The notes: a model not told the origin generated them from the letters alone. Positions 24,746 to 38,558 are shown, counted from the stretch's first letter. The stretch: 64,000 bases of DNA from Pegea sp. RAD2-039 (GCA_034620365.1 JAQGEQ010000143.1:1-64000), one strand, 5' to 3'. Made by a program: numbers and translations.

Positions 24746-25400
24746 TTATAAAAATTATTATATTATTATTCTTATATATATATTATACTTTTATAGAGAA
24801 ATAGATTTTAACTTTATAAAATTTAAAAGATTAATTAATATATATTAACATATATAATTAAATATATTATATATGTTAATAAAACTTTAAAAAGTATTTT
24901 AAGAAAAATACAAAATTGGTGGTGTGGACACGATGGAGGCCACTAAATACTGTTATCTTTTCAAGTATGTAAGGAGAGCTTATATAGTAAGAAGCCACCT
25001 CAAGTTAAAAAGGTAATTATGAAAAAAGTATAAGCTGGGTTCTCTGTAAAGTAGGGTTTTACGTCCGCCTAACAAGCGCAAGGTATACACCTGGGTGGAC
25101 GCATGTTTGTGACAAGTAAAACCAGGTAGAAGGGCCTTGTTAGTCTGTTTAATGACAACGCTTCTAGAAGATACAAAACTCCGAATTTAAAACCGGAGTT
25201 GGAGCCTCGTAGATATCTCGTCACTTTACTCAATGTCGTTCTGACAACTCCTGCGGCGCCAGCTAGGCGTAGCTGTATCAGTCCGTCTGTTCCGCTGCAT
25301 AAACCTTGTTGGCGTGGAGAAAGCGTTTTGGAAACAACTAAATCTGGAAAATATCTGCTCTGTCTGTAAGAAAGTCGAGCTCTCGACCGAAGCAGGCCAT
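24746..25400. other. less AT-rich block, probable decayed repeat
   Basis: From about 24910 to 25390 the base composition is clearly richer in G+C than its surroundings. It contains a stem AACTCCG/CGGAGTT (about 25176-25201) and CTGCGGCGCCAGCTAGGCG. No frame stays open long. A 5' part of a retroelement or an old structured RNA gene are both possible; I do not recognise it. Confidence 0.4.
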
Positions 25401-26126
25401 TATATAAAAACTATTTCTCCTAATATTTTTACGACTTTTTAGGCTGTAAATATTTCTAAATTATCTAAATCAAAAGATGCTAGAGTCGTTTTCATGTTAG
25501 TTTTTGAAAATAGAATCTGACCTCCAAACTTAAATCCAGAATTTTTTTAAATCAAGAAATTGAAAGAAAATGTTCAGTTTGAGTAGAAGAGGTTTTGATG
25601 AAGTCATCTTCATCACGAATGTCTGAAGTTGTAGCAGAATGATCTTGACGTTGAGGGGATCCTGATAAAAACATAAATAATTTTCTTTTTACTTTTAACT
25701 TGAAGACAACAAAACATAGTATCTTCTCTAACTACTTTTGATGAAATGTTTTATTTAAGAATGAGATAAATATGTCTTCAACATCGTACTTGATGAAGAC
25801 AAAGTTCAAAAGAAGAGGAACAAAAAAGGTGTTCTGCTGACATTTAGAAATTTTGATTCAGCAGAAAAAAGGAGAAGAATTTGATGTTTTTAGAAGTTTT
25901 TGATGCAGCTTTAAATGGAATTATTCAAAATCTAATCAAGTTCTGATAAGAAATAAGAATTCGAAGATATTTTTGGGTTTTGGGGTCGATTTTATAAAAA
26001 GATTGCTTCTGTATCACAGCCAAGTAACTAATGAACATCTGAAGGAACTTTGTAAATTACATTTTGTAAAATTGTACTTTGTATTTGAATTATAGAAATA
26101 AAAGTCATATCAACTTTCACGAATTT
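25401..26126. other. intergenic, one weak minus-strand exon candidate
   Basis: The minus strand near 25665 has a TTTTTATCAG acceptor followed by about 36 open codons rich in S, T, D and E (DIRDEDDFIKTSSTQTEH) to a stop near 25557. With no upstream partner exon recognised, this stays a weak candidate. The rest shows nothing. Confidence 0.25.
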
Positions 26127-26700
26127 TTAAAACTTTATTTTTATGTTTGAGTTGTTATCAGTAAATTGTATTTTTAATTCAGAAAAACCCAAGACTACCT
26201 TTGCTATAGAAACATATGACTCCAAAAGTTTGTAAGTTCTTAATTGAGTTTTTTGTGCGTTAAAATTTTGAAGTTCAGACTTTGTGGGCTGGATTCTGAG
26301 CTGCCAATTCGTAGACCAGTTTTCTACAGTGTATAGTGCAGTTTGAAGGATTACAATATAATAGCTTGATATCATCTGTATACACAAACACACTGACATC
26401 ATCTACTGCTACTAGTCTTCTGATGAGGTCTTCGATGAAAATTAAAAAGAGAAGGGGACCCAGAACGGAACCCTGAGGAACACCACTAGTGATTTGACTA
26501 GAAGTGTATAAAGATCTTTCTACACAAGTTTGTTGGGTTCTACCTGATAAGTAATCTTCAATCCACTGTAAGATAAAGCTGTTGATTTTTAAGTTTTTCA
26601 ATACAGTAACGAGCTTAGTGTGTGGGACAGAATCAAACGCTTTAGAAAAATCGAGATACATGATGTCACAGGGAGTATTACTTTCATAATGGGTTGTAGG
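26127..26700 (-). pseudogene. reverse transcriptase fragment of a non-LTR retrotransposon
   Basis: The minus strand encodes YLDFSKAFDSVPH, then SGVPQGSVLGPLLFLIF and VYTDDIKLL, the conserved RT blocks of CR1/Jockey-type LINEs with the catalytic DD pair in YTDD. A frameshift near 26350 moves the frame to TVENWSTNWQLRIQPTKSE, the next RT block, and on to IQFTDNN near the end. Both ends are missing: an in-frame stop near 26705 and loss after 26127. It lies about 1.4 kb from the other LINE piece in opposite orientation, so the two are separate remnants or an inverted break-up of one. Confidence 0.9.
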
Positions 26701-29700
26701 TTCATGAGTCCTTAAATTTATTTAAGACTAAATCAGATCACGAAAACTTTAACAAATCGTTTGTTAAAAAGTTTTGAGGACTTGCTTGTGTGATTGAAAA
26801 GTTTGTAGCGACTCAAAAAGTAGTTTATTATAAACAAAATTTAGTTAGCTAGTGATTATACTTTGTATATAATAATATAATATTATATACTATATATATA
26901 CTTATATAATAATACACAAAATAGAGATTGCTTCTGTATCGAAGCAATATATATGAAGTCCATTTTTATCTTCTTTACAAATGCTTGCAGTAGTGTTATC
27001 AGTATCTCTCCTCTAAGCCAAAGAGTCTGTCCTTCTAAGGAAGCTATCTAAGAAATACTTCAGATAATTTATTATTAAATTGGTTTAAAAACCTTTTTTA
27101 AAAATAAAGTTTTATTTTGATTCTACAAAGACACTAAACAAGTGCAAATGGTTATAGTCTTATGTAGATCATAAAAAATAATAAAATAACTTTTTGGATA
27201 CTTTGATTTGTAGAAAGACCTTCATCATAGACCAAGAGAAAGTTTGTCATCAATAAATCTTACATCTTCATAGAAAACATCGAATCATAAATTCCAGTCG
27301 ATACAACTAAAGAAACAAAAATATTTAGGAAAGAAACAAACTAATAATTAAACAAATCTAAATGAAATTTTTTACTAATTTATATATAATTTTATTTGGC
27401 AGAAATTGCTGGTCAAAGCTTCAGATTTTTTTTAATGCTTCTGTCTACATATAACTTAATAATATGGAATTATAATATGGAATAAAATTGTAGTTAATCT
27501 ACTTCTTATATCTATACTAAGTGACATAATCATATGACTTAGAGCAAAATACTTCTTGATATAATCTTATGTGGTTTATGCTGGTGGTAGCTTTTATAAC
27601 TAATTATCATGTAAATATTACGAAGTAGTTATAAAATATTTAAATAAAAATTTGACTTGTGTAATAATTTAACTTAAATATGAAAATTTTTATTAACTTT
27701 TTGGGGTATATGGATAAAGCTAAATAAAATTATTTACAAAAAAGTTTCATAGATTAATTTGAAATCATTTATTTTAAAGAGAGTTTTTCCAGAAATAAAA
27801 TAATCATATAATATAAATTAGAAGATTTTTTAACTTTTCAAACATCATATAAGTTATAAAAATATTATAAATTGTTGAACAAATAGAAATAAAAATTATA
27901 GAATAATTATGAAATTATTTAAATACCTTTTAATAATTTTTCTGAATTCTATCCGAACCACCAAGATTAATTTAGAAAGATAATTTCCATGTTTTGTTTT
28001 TTTAACCAAACGACAAAATTGGCTTTTTATCTGCGAGCAAAGCAAGGTATGATGCAACAACAAAACAATAATTACTATTTGATTAAATAACATTTGTGTT
28101 TTGGGAATAAAAAATAATAAATTTGCTTAGAAAATTAATAAAATACAAATAAATAAATATTAATTTTCATGAAAAATATATTAAATTATAGATTAGTTAA
28201 TAACTGATATAAATTAAGTTCAAATAGTTATTTAGAACTAAAGTTAAATTTTAAGAATAAATTTACTTTAAACAGATAACTTTATTTAACTTAGACAACA
28301 AGATTAAAACAATATTATAAAAAAATAAATTACAAACTTTATAAATTGGTAAATAAATTTAAATATAAAAAATCGACATCCAAATAAAAGAAAATTAAAA
28401 TTATCAAATTTTATCTCAATTATCTTTACAGATATACAAATAAATTTAATAACTTTAAATTTTTTGGATTTAATTACATAAAAAGTTATTCAAAATTGAT
28501 TGCTTATTTTATATTTAAAGGTACATTTATTATATATTATTATAACTTTACTATTAAAATATATTAATTTTAAAAGCAAAAAATAAACAATTTGTGTTTA
28601 GCATAATAGTTTATTTATTTTATTTAACATTTCTGCATCTTCTATTGTAAATGAAAATCAATATGAGCAGAAAGATAGTAAAGTGTAAAGTAGTTAACAT
28701 AAATAAAGTATGAAAATAAGAAAACTACGAAAGAAAATAAAAGTTACAACCAAAATAATAAAAATTATTAATAATTAAAAAGTATAAAAAAGATTTTGAT
28801 GTAGTTAGCTATAAAATAGCTGATAAACGTTATTCGATTAGACATAAATTTATAAATATGTAAAATAACTTATAAATAATTTATATAATAAACTAACTGC
28901 CAATATATTCAGTATTTTATTTTCAAATAGAGTTCCAAGTCTTTAAAAAAATCTTAAACATGTAAAGCAAAATAAAAATTTAAACAACAAAGGACATTTT
29001 CTTTTTAGATATATTATGATTTGTTTTATATAATTTTTAAATTCTTGCAAATATAAATATTCTAAAAAGTATTGAAAAAGGTGATAAAATAAATTTGAAT
29101 TATTTAATTTTATGCGGGTACCATAGAAATATTTATATTTATTTTAATTTAATAAAACAGTAAAAAGTAATTTCAGAAATTTAAAAACTTCAAAATTTCA
29201 CATTTCAAAATTTGATGATTAGTAAAGCTTGCGGAAGAATATTTCATAAAAACTAAAAAAATTATTCTCTCCAAAATACTAAACAATTTTATTAAATTTC
29301 ATTTTGATTAATAATAGTTTAAGTAAACCTCAAATTTAATTAAACTAAATATTAAATCAGTTAAAACAAAGAGAGAAAACAGCAAGATATAAATTTATTT
29401 ATTTATTTGTAGCTACTTATTTGTATTTTTTTGAATATCTGATGACATATTATGAAATAAATTTTCTTTTAGAAAATTACAAAATAAATTAAAACTATCA
29501 AAAAATATTTATAAACAATATTAAAGTAAAGTTATTTTATTTATTTATTTGTTACTGGTTATTTTTTTAATATATTCACAATATTATTTTAGTAATTTAG
29601 GATTTAATAAAACTATTTTTTATAAAATTACTGATTTTTATTTCAGAATTTAATCGAAAATAGAATCTTAATAGAACAAATTTTTCTTAATCTAAAGTTT

Positions 29701-30540
29701 TAGAAGTAGTTATTTTAAACAATTTAATAAAACTATTATAAACACATATCTCAAATAATTTTGATTAAGTTTTAAAGTTTTGCAAATTTACAAACCACAC
29801 TTATGGAGAATATACTTTTTATAAAAATTTCATAATAAATGAAAATATAAACAAGTTTTTCAACTTATAAAATACTAAAAACAAAAATGTAATAATTTAT
29901 AATAACATGATTTGAAATAGGATAAGTATATGTTTTTTTTTATAACTTTATTATTTATTTTAAATCAAAACATTAAACATTTTATTGAACTTTAAACTTT
30001 TGTTTATAAACAAACTTCTTTTTTCTGTAAACATTACTTCAAACTAACAAATGACTTTCAGTAATATTAAAACTAATAATGAATATCTGTAAAACTTAAC
30101 TATTTACAAAATAATTACAAGAAAATTAAATAAAAAAAATTTGATGAAAAGTTATTAAAAATAATTATTACCTTTTATGGTAGTTATGTGATTGTTAATA
30201 CACTAATAAATTTTTTTTTTAATATAATGAATTTTGAATTCAAATAAATTTTTAAAAAGTATTAACAAAATATCTGCTTTTAAAAAATTAAAGAAAAAGC
30301 AGTTTTATTTGCAGGTAAAAAATTTAATTAAATAATTTAGCTGGATTTTATAATATATCAAAATATTTATGTGTGGATACAGTTTGTTTTGATTTTTAAA
30401 ACTTATAACTTTTCATTTAAGAAAGAATCTTTATAAAATTTCAATCCCAAAAAAACTATTTACATTATCTGATTTTTACAAAGAAGATCTTATCAAAAAA
30501 ATGATCAAAACTTATTTCTATTTCAAAATTTCATTTAAAT
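26701..30540. other. long AT-rich gene desert
   Basis: Very AT-rich (long TTTAT/AATAA runs) with stops in every frame. No coding, RNA or repeat signal that I can support. Confidence 0.6.
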
Positions 30541-30960
30541 ATTTCGTTTAAAAAATAAAAACTGTAAAAAGCAAAATCTAGAAATAAATTGATAACAAAT
30601 AATGTAAACAAAACTCATATTATCAAAATAAATTTATTTTTAAACAATTTTTTGAGTAAACCACAAACTCAAAACTTAAACTAACCGATATAAACCCCCA
30701 AATAACTTATAGAAATTGTGCAGAGCGGCTACTGCAGCCAGTGGTAAGGTCACAGTGGCCCCATTTGCACCTTAAAATAAATAAATAATAAAAGATAGTC
30801 GGTGTGTTTGACATGCTTCGGTCTTACCCGGGCTCAATCAAACCAATGACATAAATTCTATCTGATCATCTGTGTGGACACAGATTTGAGTAAATGCTTT
30901 TGAAGGCAATGATGAAGCAAAAATGATTTATAAATCTGTTTATTAGGATAATATATTATC
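30540..30960. repeat. inverted copy of the linker at 33085-33480
   Basis: The block containing GCGGCTACTGCAGCCAGTGG and CCACAAACTCAAAAC is the reverse complement of 33232-33480, and GATTTATAAATCTGTTTATT near 30923 mirrors 33100-33120. It forms the left arm of a large imperfect inverted repeat. Confidence 0.8.
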
Positions 30961-31603
30961 ACTTTTGACGTTTATCTATTTATTTATCTTGTAATTATAT
31001 TTATAAATATTATTAGCTTACTCTAATTAACCAAATATTATCTTTCATAAACTAATAAATTAAATGTTGAAAAGAAATTTTTAACTTCTGTATTCAATTG
31101 ATAAACTAAAAAATATTTCTTAACAATTAATTAAATCATAAAAAAAACTTTTTTAAATTAAAGAATTTAAAATTAATAAGGTACTTGAAAATCTTTAAAA
31201 ATTTCAAATAAAGAGAAAATAAAAGATCAGAGATTTTATCAAATGTTTATTTAAAGAGTTAAATTTTCGCGCAGTAGATCTTTACACAAGATGACGTCAT
31301 CACTTCGTCTCAAATCAAAATAGCCTCGGGACAATGAGTCAGATCTTATCACAATCATAAATCATTAACTCAAAATTTAGTTTTATTCATTTTTCTTTTA
31401 GAAGAATAAAGATGAAGAAACCGGTTTTATTAGCAAAAATATAATTGCTGAAACCAATTAACAATTTAGTGAATATCATATAACGTTTTTGGAAATTTTA
31501 ATTTAGTTTATTATATTTGAATATATATAAATTGAGACTTCAACAATCATGCATCTTTACAATCAGTCAACATTTAAACATTTCCTAACTAACTGAATTA
31601 TGT

Positions 31604-31659
31604 CAACAGTATTTGTTGAAACAATCTTATTTGTTAATGGTTGAAATAGAATACTGATG
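31604..31659. ncRNA. foldback A, unit 1
   Basis: CAACAGTATT pairs with AATACTGATG with one mismatch, round an inner CAATC/GGTTG stem. Candidate structured RNA; transcription not shown. Confidence 0.35.
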
Positions 31660-31854
31660 TTTTGTTAATTAAACATCCCCTTTATAATAACTTTGCCATA
31701 ATATTCATAATGTGAGTTAGCCAGATAAAAAGCAGACAACACAATCGGTATCATAGAGTTGCTTCGTTGTCACATGATTGCTGGTCATCTGGCTGTTTGA
31801 GAATCAAACCGACAGCAGACGCAAAGCTTGCAATTGAATTTTATGAATATTTGG

Positions 31855-31911
31855 CCCGCTATAATCTGCACTTTATAGCAAGAAACACAATAAAGTGCAG
31901 ATTACATCGGG
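31855..31911. ncRNA. foldback B, unit 1
   Basis: Perfect 15-bp stem TAATCTGCACTTTAT / ATAAAGTGCAGATTA, 13-nt loop AGCAAGAAACACA, a symmetric 3x3 internal loop, then CCCG/CGGG. Size and shape resemble a small-RNA precursor; strand and expression unknown. Confidence 0.5.
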
Positions 31912-32795
31912 ACGAATTGTGACAATTGTACTGAAAAAATTTGGATGCTATATCCAGTGTATTCAGTTTTATGTTTGTGGTTATCTGGCCGTTAGAGAAT
32001 CGATGCTTCCATAAAAATGAATTTAAATTTCTACATGTTGCCTACATTTTCTAAACAAAACAGAATTCTTGTTTTATCTTATCTAATAAGAAAATAAATT
32101 ACTAATGGTTAAATTGTTTTCAGGTTACCAACAACTAACTAATTAGGATAATTTAAAAATTAAATAAATAAAAAGGATAAATAAAAACAAAAATAAATTC
32201 ATAATTTCTTATTCTTATCACCTTTTGTAAAAAGAAATAAGATTGTCAGTAAATCTTAAACTAAAAATAAAGCTAATTAAAAGTTATTCTTATTTTGTTT
32301 GAAAACTAAATGATGAGAACATTCTAGAATGAAAATTATTGAAACAGTTTAAAGTTTGAATATTAAGTAAGAAAACTTTACAAAAATAGATTGGTCGATT
32401 ACATTTAAGTAGAACCAAGTGATTGGATAAGCGGCAAGTTTTATCACATTTTTTTAAGGTGTTTTCAAATCAATTATCTTCAATTATTGTGAATATTACT
32501 CTGCTATCAGATACAAGTTTCACTATCTTAGAAGATTTTATTTTCACATTTTGAATTAAAAATAATTAATTAAAGGAAACGTGTTTTATATTTTGAATAC
32601 TTTTTAATATAAATAAGTCAAGAAAAATTCAGTTTATATTTTTATTTACTTTTGCAAACTTTACTAAATGTACAATGACACAATATCTAATAAATATTTC
32701 AACTTTGTAAATTTACATTTTTACACCATTACTTATTAAATTAAATAATAGTTAAATAACTTTCTTAGGAGTTTTGTTACATCTTTATTAGCAAA

Positions 32796-32812
32796 ACTGC
32801 TAGAGGGCGCAA
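32796..32812 (+). promoter_or_regulatory. CTCF-like motif in linker 1
   Basis: ACTGCTAGAGGGCGCAA resembles the CTCF core. Conserved at the same place in linker 2. Confidence 0.35.
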
Positions 32813-33084
32813 CAGAATATGTTGTTATTTTTAGAATAAAGTAGTTTTCATGATTGAAATATAAATGATGGAATTTTTATGAAAAATTTTCAATTTGAAT
32901 AAATTTGAATAAATTTTTTATTAAAAAATAAAAAAATCAATTTCAAAAAAAAAATATATAAAATAGGTGATAGGAAACCCTTAACTTTTAACACTAAATA
33001 ACTGTATATACAATGTAGTTAGATAAATAATTACATAAACATCAATAGCTACTAGATAGTGATAATTTAATAGTCATATTACTG

Positions 33085-33480
33085 GAATACGACGTCTCAA
33101 TAAACAGATTTATAAATCACTTTTGCTTCATCACCTTCTATGTTCTTGAAACAACTTTAATTAATTCCTTAAATAGAGATAATAGTTTCTGATACAATTC
33201 AAGATGCTGGATTGGATCAGAAACACTAAGCATGTTTTTTAGTTGTTTAATTTGATGGTACAAATGGAGCTAGTGTGACCTTACCACTGGCTGCAGTAGC
33301 TGCTTTGCACAGTTTCCCTAAGTTATTTGGAGGTTTATATCTGTTAATTTAAATTTTGAGTTTGTGGTTTACTCAAAAATTGTTTAAAAATAGATTTATT
33401 TTGGTTATATGAGTTTTGTTCATTGTTTTCTTCACATTATTTGTTATCAATTTATTTCTAGATTTCGCTTTCTTAGTAGT
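33085..33480. repeat. right arm of inverted repeat with 30540-30960
   Basis: Contains CCACTGGCTGCAGTAGCTGC, the reverse complement of the motif near 30727, and shares CTCAATAAACAGATTTATAA with the other arm. The same block recurs directly at about 37500-37900. Confidence 0.8.
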
Positions 33481-33857
33481 TGTTATTATTAGTAGTTGAT
33501 AAAATGAAATATTTAAAAGAATTTATATTTAAAGATGACGTCATCCCTTCCTATCAAAACAAAAACAGCCTCGGGGCATTGAGTCAGGTTTCATCACAAT
33601 CGAATTTTAACTCAAAATTTAGTTTTATTCATTTTTCTTTTAGAAGAATAAAGATGAGAATATAGCTTTCTTATAAGATTTTATCCTCACAATTTTAAAT
33701 AAAAAATAAAAGTTTCAAAGAAATCTGCTTTATATTTTGAATACTTTTTAATTAAAGTAAAATTTAGTTTACAATTAAGTTAAATTTAAGCTAAAATAAG
33801 TTTACAATCTATACAATTAGTCAGTAATTAAACAACTCCAAACTAACTAAATTACGT

Positions 33858-33913
33858 CATCAGTATTTGTTGAAACAATCTTATTTGATAATGGTTGAAA
33901 TAGAATACTGATG
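33858..33913. ncRNA. foldback A, unit 2
   Basis: CATCAGTATT / AATACTGATG perfect 10-bp outer stem, inner CAATC/GGTTG and TTAT/ATAA stems. Confidence 0.4.
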
Positions 33914-34108
33914 TTTTGTTAATTAAACATCCCCTTAAAAAAAACTTTGCCATAAAATTCATAATGTGAGTTAATCACATAAAAAGCTGACAACACATTC
34001 GGTATCACCGACTTGCTTCGTTGTCACACAATTTCTGGTCAACTAGCTGTTGGAGAATCAAACCGACAGCAGATGCAAAGCTTGCAATTGATCATTATGA
34101 ATATTTGG

Positions 34109-34165
34109 CCCGCTATAATCTGCACTTTATAGCAAGAAACACAATAAAGTGCAGATTACATCGGG
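34109..34165. ncRNA. foldback B, unit 2
   Basis: Identical stem and loop to unit 1. Confidence 0.5.
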
Positions 34166-34943
34166 ACGAATTGTGACAATTGTACTGAAAGAAAATTTGG
34201 TTGTTATATGCAGTGTATTCAGTTTAAAGTTTGTGGTCGGAAGTATTTGCATAAAAATGAATTTAAATTTCTACATGTTGTCTACATTTTAGAAACAAAA
34301 CCGAATTCTTGTTTTATCTTAACTAATAAGAAAATAAATTACTAATCGTTAAATTGTTTTCAGGTTACCAACAACTAACTAATTAGGATAATTTAAAAAT
34401 TAAATAAATATAAACGATATATAGAAACAAAAATAAATTCATAATTTCTTATTCTTATCACCATTTGTAAAAGAAATAAGATTGTCAATAAATCCTAAAC
34501 TAAAAATAAAACTTATTAAAAGCTATTCTTATTTTGTTTGAAAACTAAATGATGAGGACATTCTAGAATGAAAATTATAGGAAATAGCTTAAAGTTTGAA
34601 TATTAAGTAAGAAAACTTTACAAAAATAGATTGGTCGATTACATTTAGGTAGAACCAAGAGATTTGATAAGCGCAAGTTTTCTCACTTTTTTTAAGGTGT
34701 TTCAAATCAATTATCTTCAATTATTTTGAAAATGAATCTGCTATCTTATAGCTTTCTTATAAGATTTTATCTTTACAGTTTTAAATAAAAAATAAATACT
34801 TAAAAGAAATTTGCTTTATATTTTGAATACTTTTTGAATAAAGTAAAATTTAGTTTACAATTATGTTATATTTAAGCTAAAATAAGTTTACAATCTATAC
34901 AATTAGTCAACATTTAAACAACTCCTAACTAAATGAATTATGT

Positions 34944-34999
34944 CATCAGTATTTGTTGAAACAATCTTATTTGATAATGGTTGAAATAGATTAGTGATG
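34944..34999. ncRNA. foldback A, unit 3 (degenerate)
   Basis: Left arm intact, right arm reads ATTAGTGATG, breaking the outer stem. Confidence 0.25.
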
Positions 35000-35194
35000 C
35001 TTTTTTAATTAAACATCCCCTTAATAAAAACTTTGCCATAAAATTCATAATGTGAGTTAGCCACATAAAAAGCTGACAACACTGCCGGTATCATAGACTT
35101 GCTTTGTTGTAACAAGATTGCTGGTCATCTAGCTTTTAGAGAATCAAACCGACAGCAGATGCAATGCTTGCAATTAAATGTTATTAATAATTGG

Positions 35195-35251
35195 CCCGCT
35201 ATAGTCTGCACTTTATAGCAAGAAACACAATAAGGTGCAGATTACATCGGG
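35195..35251. ncRNA. foldback B, unit 3
   Basis: Two substitutions (TAGTCTGC and ATAAGGTGC); both turn an A:T pair into a G:U pair, so the RNA stem is kept. Confidence 0.5.
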
Positions 35252-36029
35252 ACGAATTGTGACAATTGTACTGAAAGAAAATTTGGATGTTATATGCAAT
35301 GTATTCAGTTTAATGTTTGTGGTCGGAAGTAATTGCATAAAAATGAATTTAAGTTTCTATATGTTGCCTACATTTTAGAAACAAAACCGAATTCTTGTTT
35401 TATCTTAACTAATAAGAAAATAAATTACTAATCGTTAAATTGTTTTCAGATTACCAACAACTAACTAATTAGGATAATTTAAAAATTAAATAAATATAAA
35501 CGATATATAGAAACAAAAACAAATTCATAATTTCTTATTCTTATCACCATTTGTAAAAGAAATAAGATTGTCAATAAATCTTAAACTAAAAATAAAACTA
35601 ATTAAAAGTTATTCTTATTTTGTTTGAAAACTAAATGATGAGAACATTCTAGAATGAAAAATATTGGAAACAGTTTAAAGTTTGAATATTAAGTAAGAAA
35701 TTTTTACAAAAATACATTGGTCGATTACATTTAAGTAGAACCAAGAGATTTGATGAGCGCAAGTTTTTTCACATTTTTTTAAGGTGTTTCAAATCAATTA
35801 TCTTCAGTTATTTCGAAAATGAATCTTCTATCTTAAAGCTTTCTTATAAGATTTTATCTTTACAGTTTTAAATAAAAAATAAAACTTCAAAGAAATCTGC
35901 TTTATATTTTGAATACTTTTTAAATAAAGTACAATTTAGTTTACAATTAAGTTATATTTAAGCTAAAATAAGTTTACAATCTATACAATTAGTCAACATT
36001 TAAACAACTCCTAACTAACTGAATTTCGT

Positions 36030-36085
36030 CATCAGTATTTGTTGAAACAATCTTATTTGATAATGGTTGAAATAGAATACTGATG
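36030..36085. ncRNA. foldback A, unit 4
   Basis: Perfect 10-bp outer stem CATCAGTATT / AATACTGATG. Confidence 0.4.
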
Positions 36086-36280
36086 TCTTGTTAATTAAAT
36101 ATCCCCTTTATAATAACTTTGCCATAAAATTCATAATGTGAGTTAGCCACATAAAAAGCTGACAACACTGCCGGTATCATAGACTTGCTTTGTTGTAACA
36201 AGATTGCTGGTCATCTAGCTGTTGGAGAATCAAACCTACAGCAGATGCAAAGCTTGCAATTGAATATTATGAATATTTGA

Positions 36281-36337
36281 CCCGCTATAACCTGTACTTT
36301 ATAGCAAGAAACACAATAAAGTGTAGATTACATCGGG
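36281..36337. ncRNA. foldback B, unit 4
   Basis: TAACCTGTACTTTAT / ATAAAGTGTAGATTA: two changes give G:U or U:G wobbles and one gives a C/A mismatch. Loop unchanged. Confidence 0.45.
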
Positions 36338-37211
36338 ACGAATTGTGACAATTGTACTGAAAGAAAAATTTGGTTTTTATATGCAGTGTATTTAGTTTAA
36401 TGTTTGTGGTCGGAAGTATTTGCATAAAAATGAATTTAAGTTTCTATATGTTGCCTACGTTTTATAAACAAAACCGAATTCTTGTTTTATCTTAACTAAT
36501 AAGAAAGTAAATTACTAATCGTTAAATTGTTTTCAGGTTACCAACAACTAACTAATTAGGATAATTTAAAAATTAACTAAATATAAACGATGTATAGAAA
36601 CAAAAATAAATTCTTAATTTCTTATTCTTATCACCATTTGTAAAAGAAATAAGATTGCCAATAAATCTTAAACTAAAATTAAAGCTAATTAAAAGTTATT
36701 CCTATTTTGTTTGAAAACTAAATGATGAGGACATTCTAGAATGAAAATTATAGCAAACAGCTTAAGGTTTGAATAATAAGTAAGAAAACTTTACAAAAAT
36801 ACATTGGTCGATTACATTTAAGTAGAACCAAGAGATTTGAAAGGCAGCAAGTTTTTTCACACTGTTTTTTAAGGTGTTTTCAAATCAATTATCTTCAATT
36901 ATTGTGAATTTTACTCTGCTATCAGATATAAGTTTCACTATCTTAGAAGATTTTATTTTCACAGTTTTTAATTAAAAATAATTAATTAAAGGAAATGTGT
37001 TTTATATTTTGAATACTTTCTAAATTAAATAAATCAAGAAAAATTCAGTTTTTATTTTTATTTACTTTTGCAAATTTTACTAAATGTACAATGACACATT
37101 ATCTAATAAATATTTCAACTTTGTAAATTTACATTTTTACACCATTACTTATTAAACTAAATATTAGTTAAATAAATTTCTTAGGAGTTTTATTACATCT
37201 ATATTAGCAAA

Positions 37212-37228
37212 ACTGCTAGAGGGCGCAA
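37212..37228 (+). promoter_or_regulatory. CTCF-like motif in linker 2
   Basis: Same ACTGCTAGAGGGCGCAA string as in linker 1, about 4416 bp further on. Confidence 0.35.
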
Positions 37229-38259
37229 CAGACTTTGTTGTTAATTTTAGAATAAAGTAGTTTTCATGATTGAAATATAAATGATGGAAATTTTATGAAA
37301 AATTTTCAAATTTGAATAAATTTCAATAAATTTTTTTTCAAATAATAAAAAAATTAATTTCAAAAAAAAACTATATAAAATAGGTGATAGGAAACCCTTA
37401 ACTTTTAACACTAAATAACTGTATATACAATATAGTTAGATAAATAATTACATAAACATCAATAGCTACTAGATAGTGAGATTTTAACAGCCATATTAGT
37501 GGAATACAACGTCTCAATAAACAGATTTATAAATCACTCTTGCTTCATCACCGTCTAAGTTCTTTAAACGACTTTAATTAATTCCTTAAATAGAGATAAT
37601 AGTTTCTGATACAATTCAAGATGCTGGATTGGATCAGAAACACTAAGCATGTTTTTTGTTTGTACATTTTGATGGTACAAATGAAGCTAGTGTGACCTTA
37701 CCACTGCCTGCAGTAGCTGCTTTGCACAGTTTCCCTAAGTTATTTGGAGGTTTATATCTGTTAATTTAAATTTTGAGTTTGTGGTTTACTCAAAAAATTG
37801 TTTAAAAATAGATTTATTTTGATAATATGAGTTTTATTCATTGTTATCTTCACATTATTTGTTATCAATTTATTTCTAGATTTCGCTTTCTTAGTAGTTG
37901 TTATTATTAGTAGTTGATAAAATGAAATATTTAAAAGCATTTATATTTAAAGATGACGTCATCCCTTCCTATCAAAACAAAAACAGCCTCGGGGCATTGA
38001 GTCAGGTTTTATCACAATCGAATTTTAACTCAAAATTTAGGTTTATTCATTTTTCTATTAGAAGATTAAAGATGAAGAAACCTGTTTTATTAGAAAAAAT
38101 TAATTGCAGAAACCAATTAACAATTTAGTGGATATCAGATAACGTTTTATCCTGAAATTTTGATGCAGTTTCTTATATTTAAAGATATATAAATTGAGTC
38201 CTTCAACAATCTATGCAATTAGTCAATATTTAAACAACTTCTAACTAACTGAATCACGC

Positions 38260-38315
38260 CATCAGTATTTGTTGAAACAATCTCATTTGATAATGGTTGA
38301 AATAGAATACTGATG
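38260..38315. ncRNA. foldback A, unit 5
   Basis: Perfect outer stem CATCAGTATT / AATACTGATG. Confidence 0.4.
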
Positions 38316-38501
38316 TTTTGTTAATTAAAAATCCCTTAATAAAAACTTTGCCATGAAATTCATAATGTGAGCTAGCCACATAAAAAGCTGACAACACAAC
38401 CGGTATAATAGACTTGCTTCGTTGTCACATGATTGCTGGCTGTGAGAGAATCAAACTGACAGCAAATGCAATGCTTGCAATTGAATGTTATGAATATTTG
38501 G

Positions 38502-38558
38502 CCCGCTATAATCTGCACTTTATAGCAAGAAACACAATAAAGTGCAGATTACATCGGG
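38502..38558. ncRNA. foldback B, unit 5
   Basis: Stem and loop identical to unit 1. Confidence 0.5.

Noticed and set aside
24533..26700. A single full-length LINE
   Set aside because: The C-terminal part is on the plus strand and the RT part on the minus strand; each is truncated and frameshifted.
33480..33665. Conserved ORF MLLLVVDKMKYLK, also at 37898-38128
   Set aside because: Present only because the linker is duplicated; the two diverge in frame after about 50 codons, and the third related copy near 31280 has stops.
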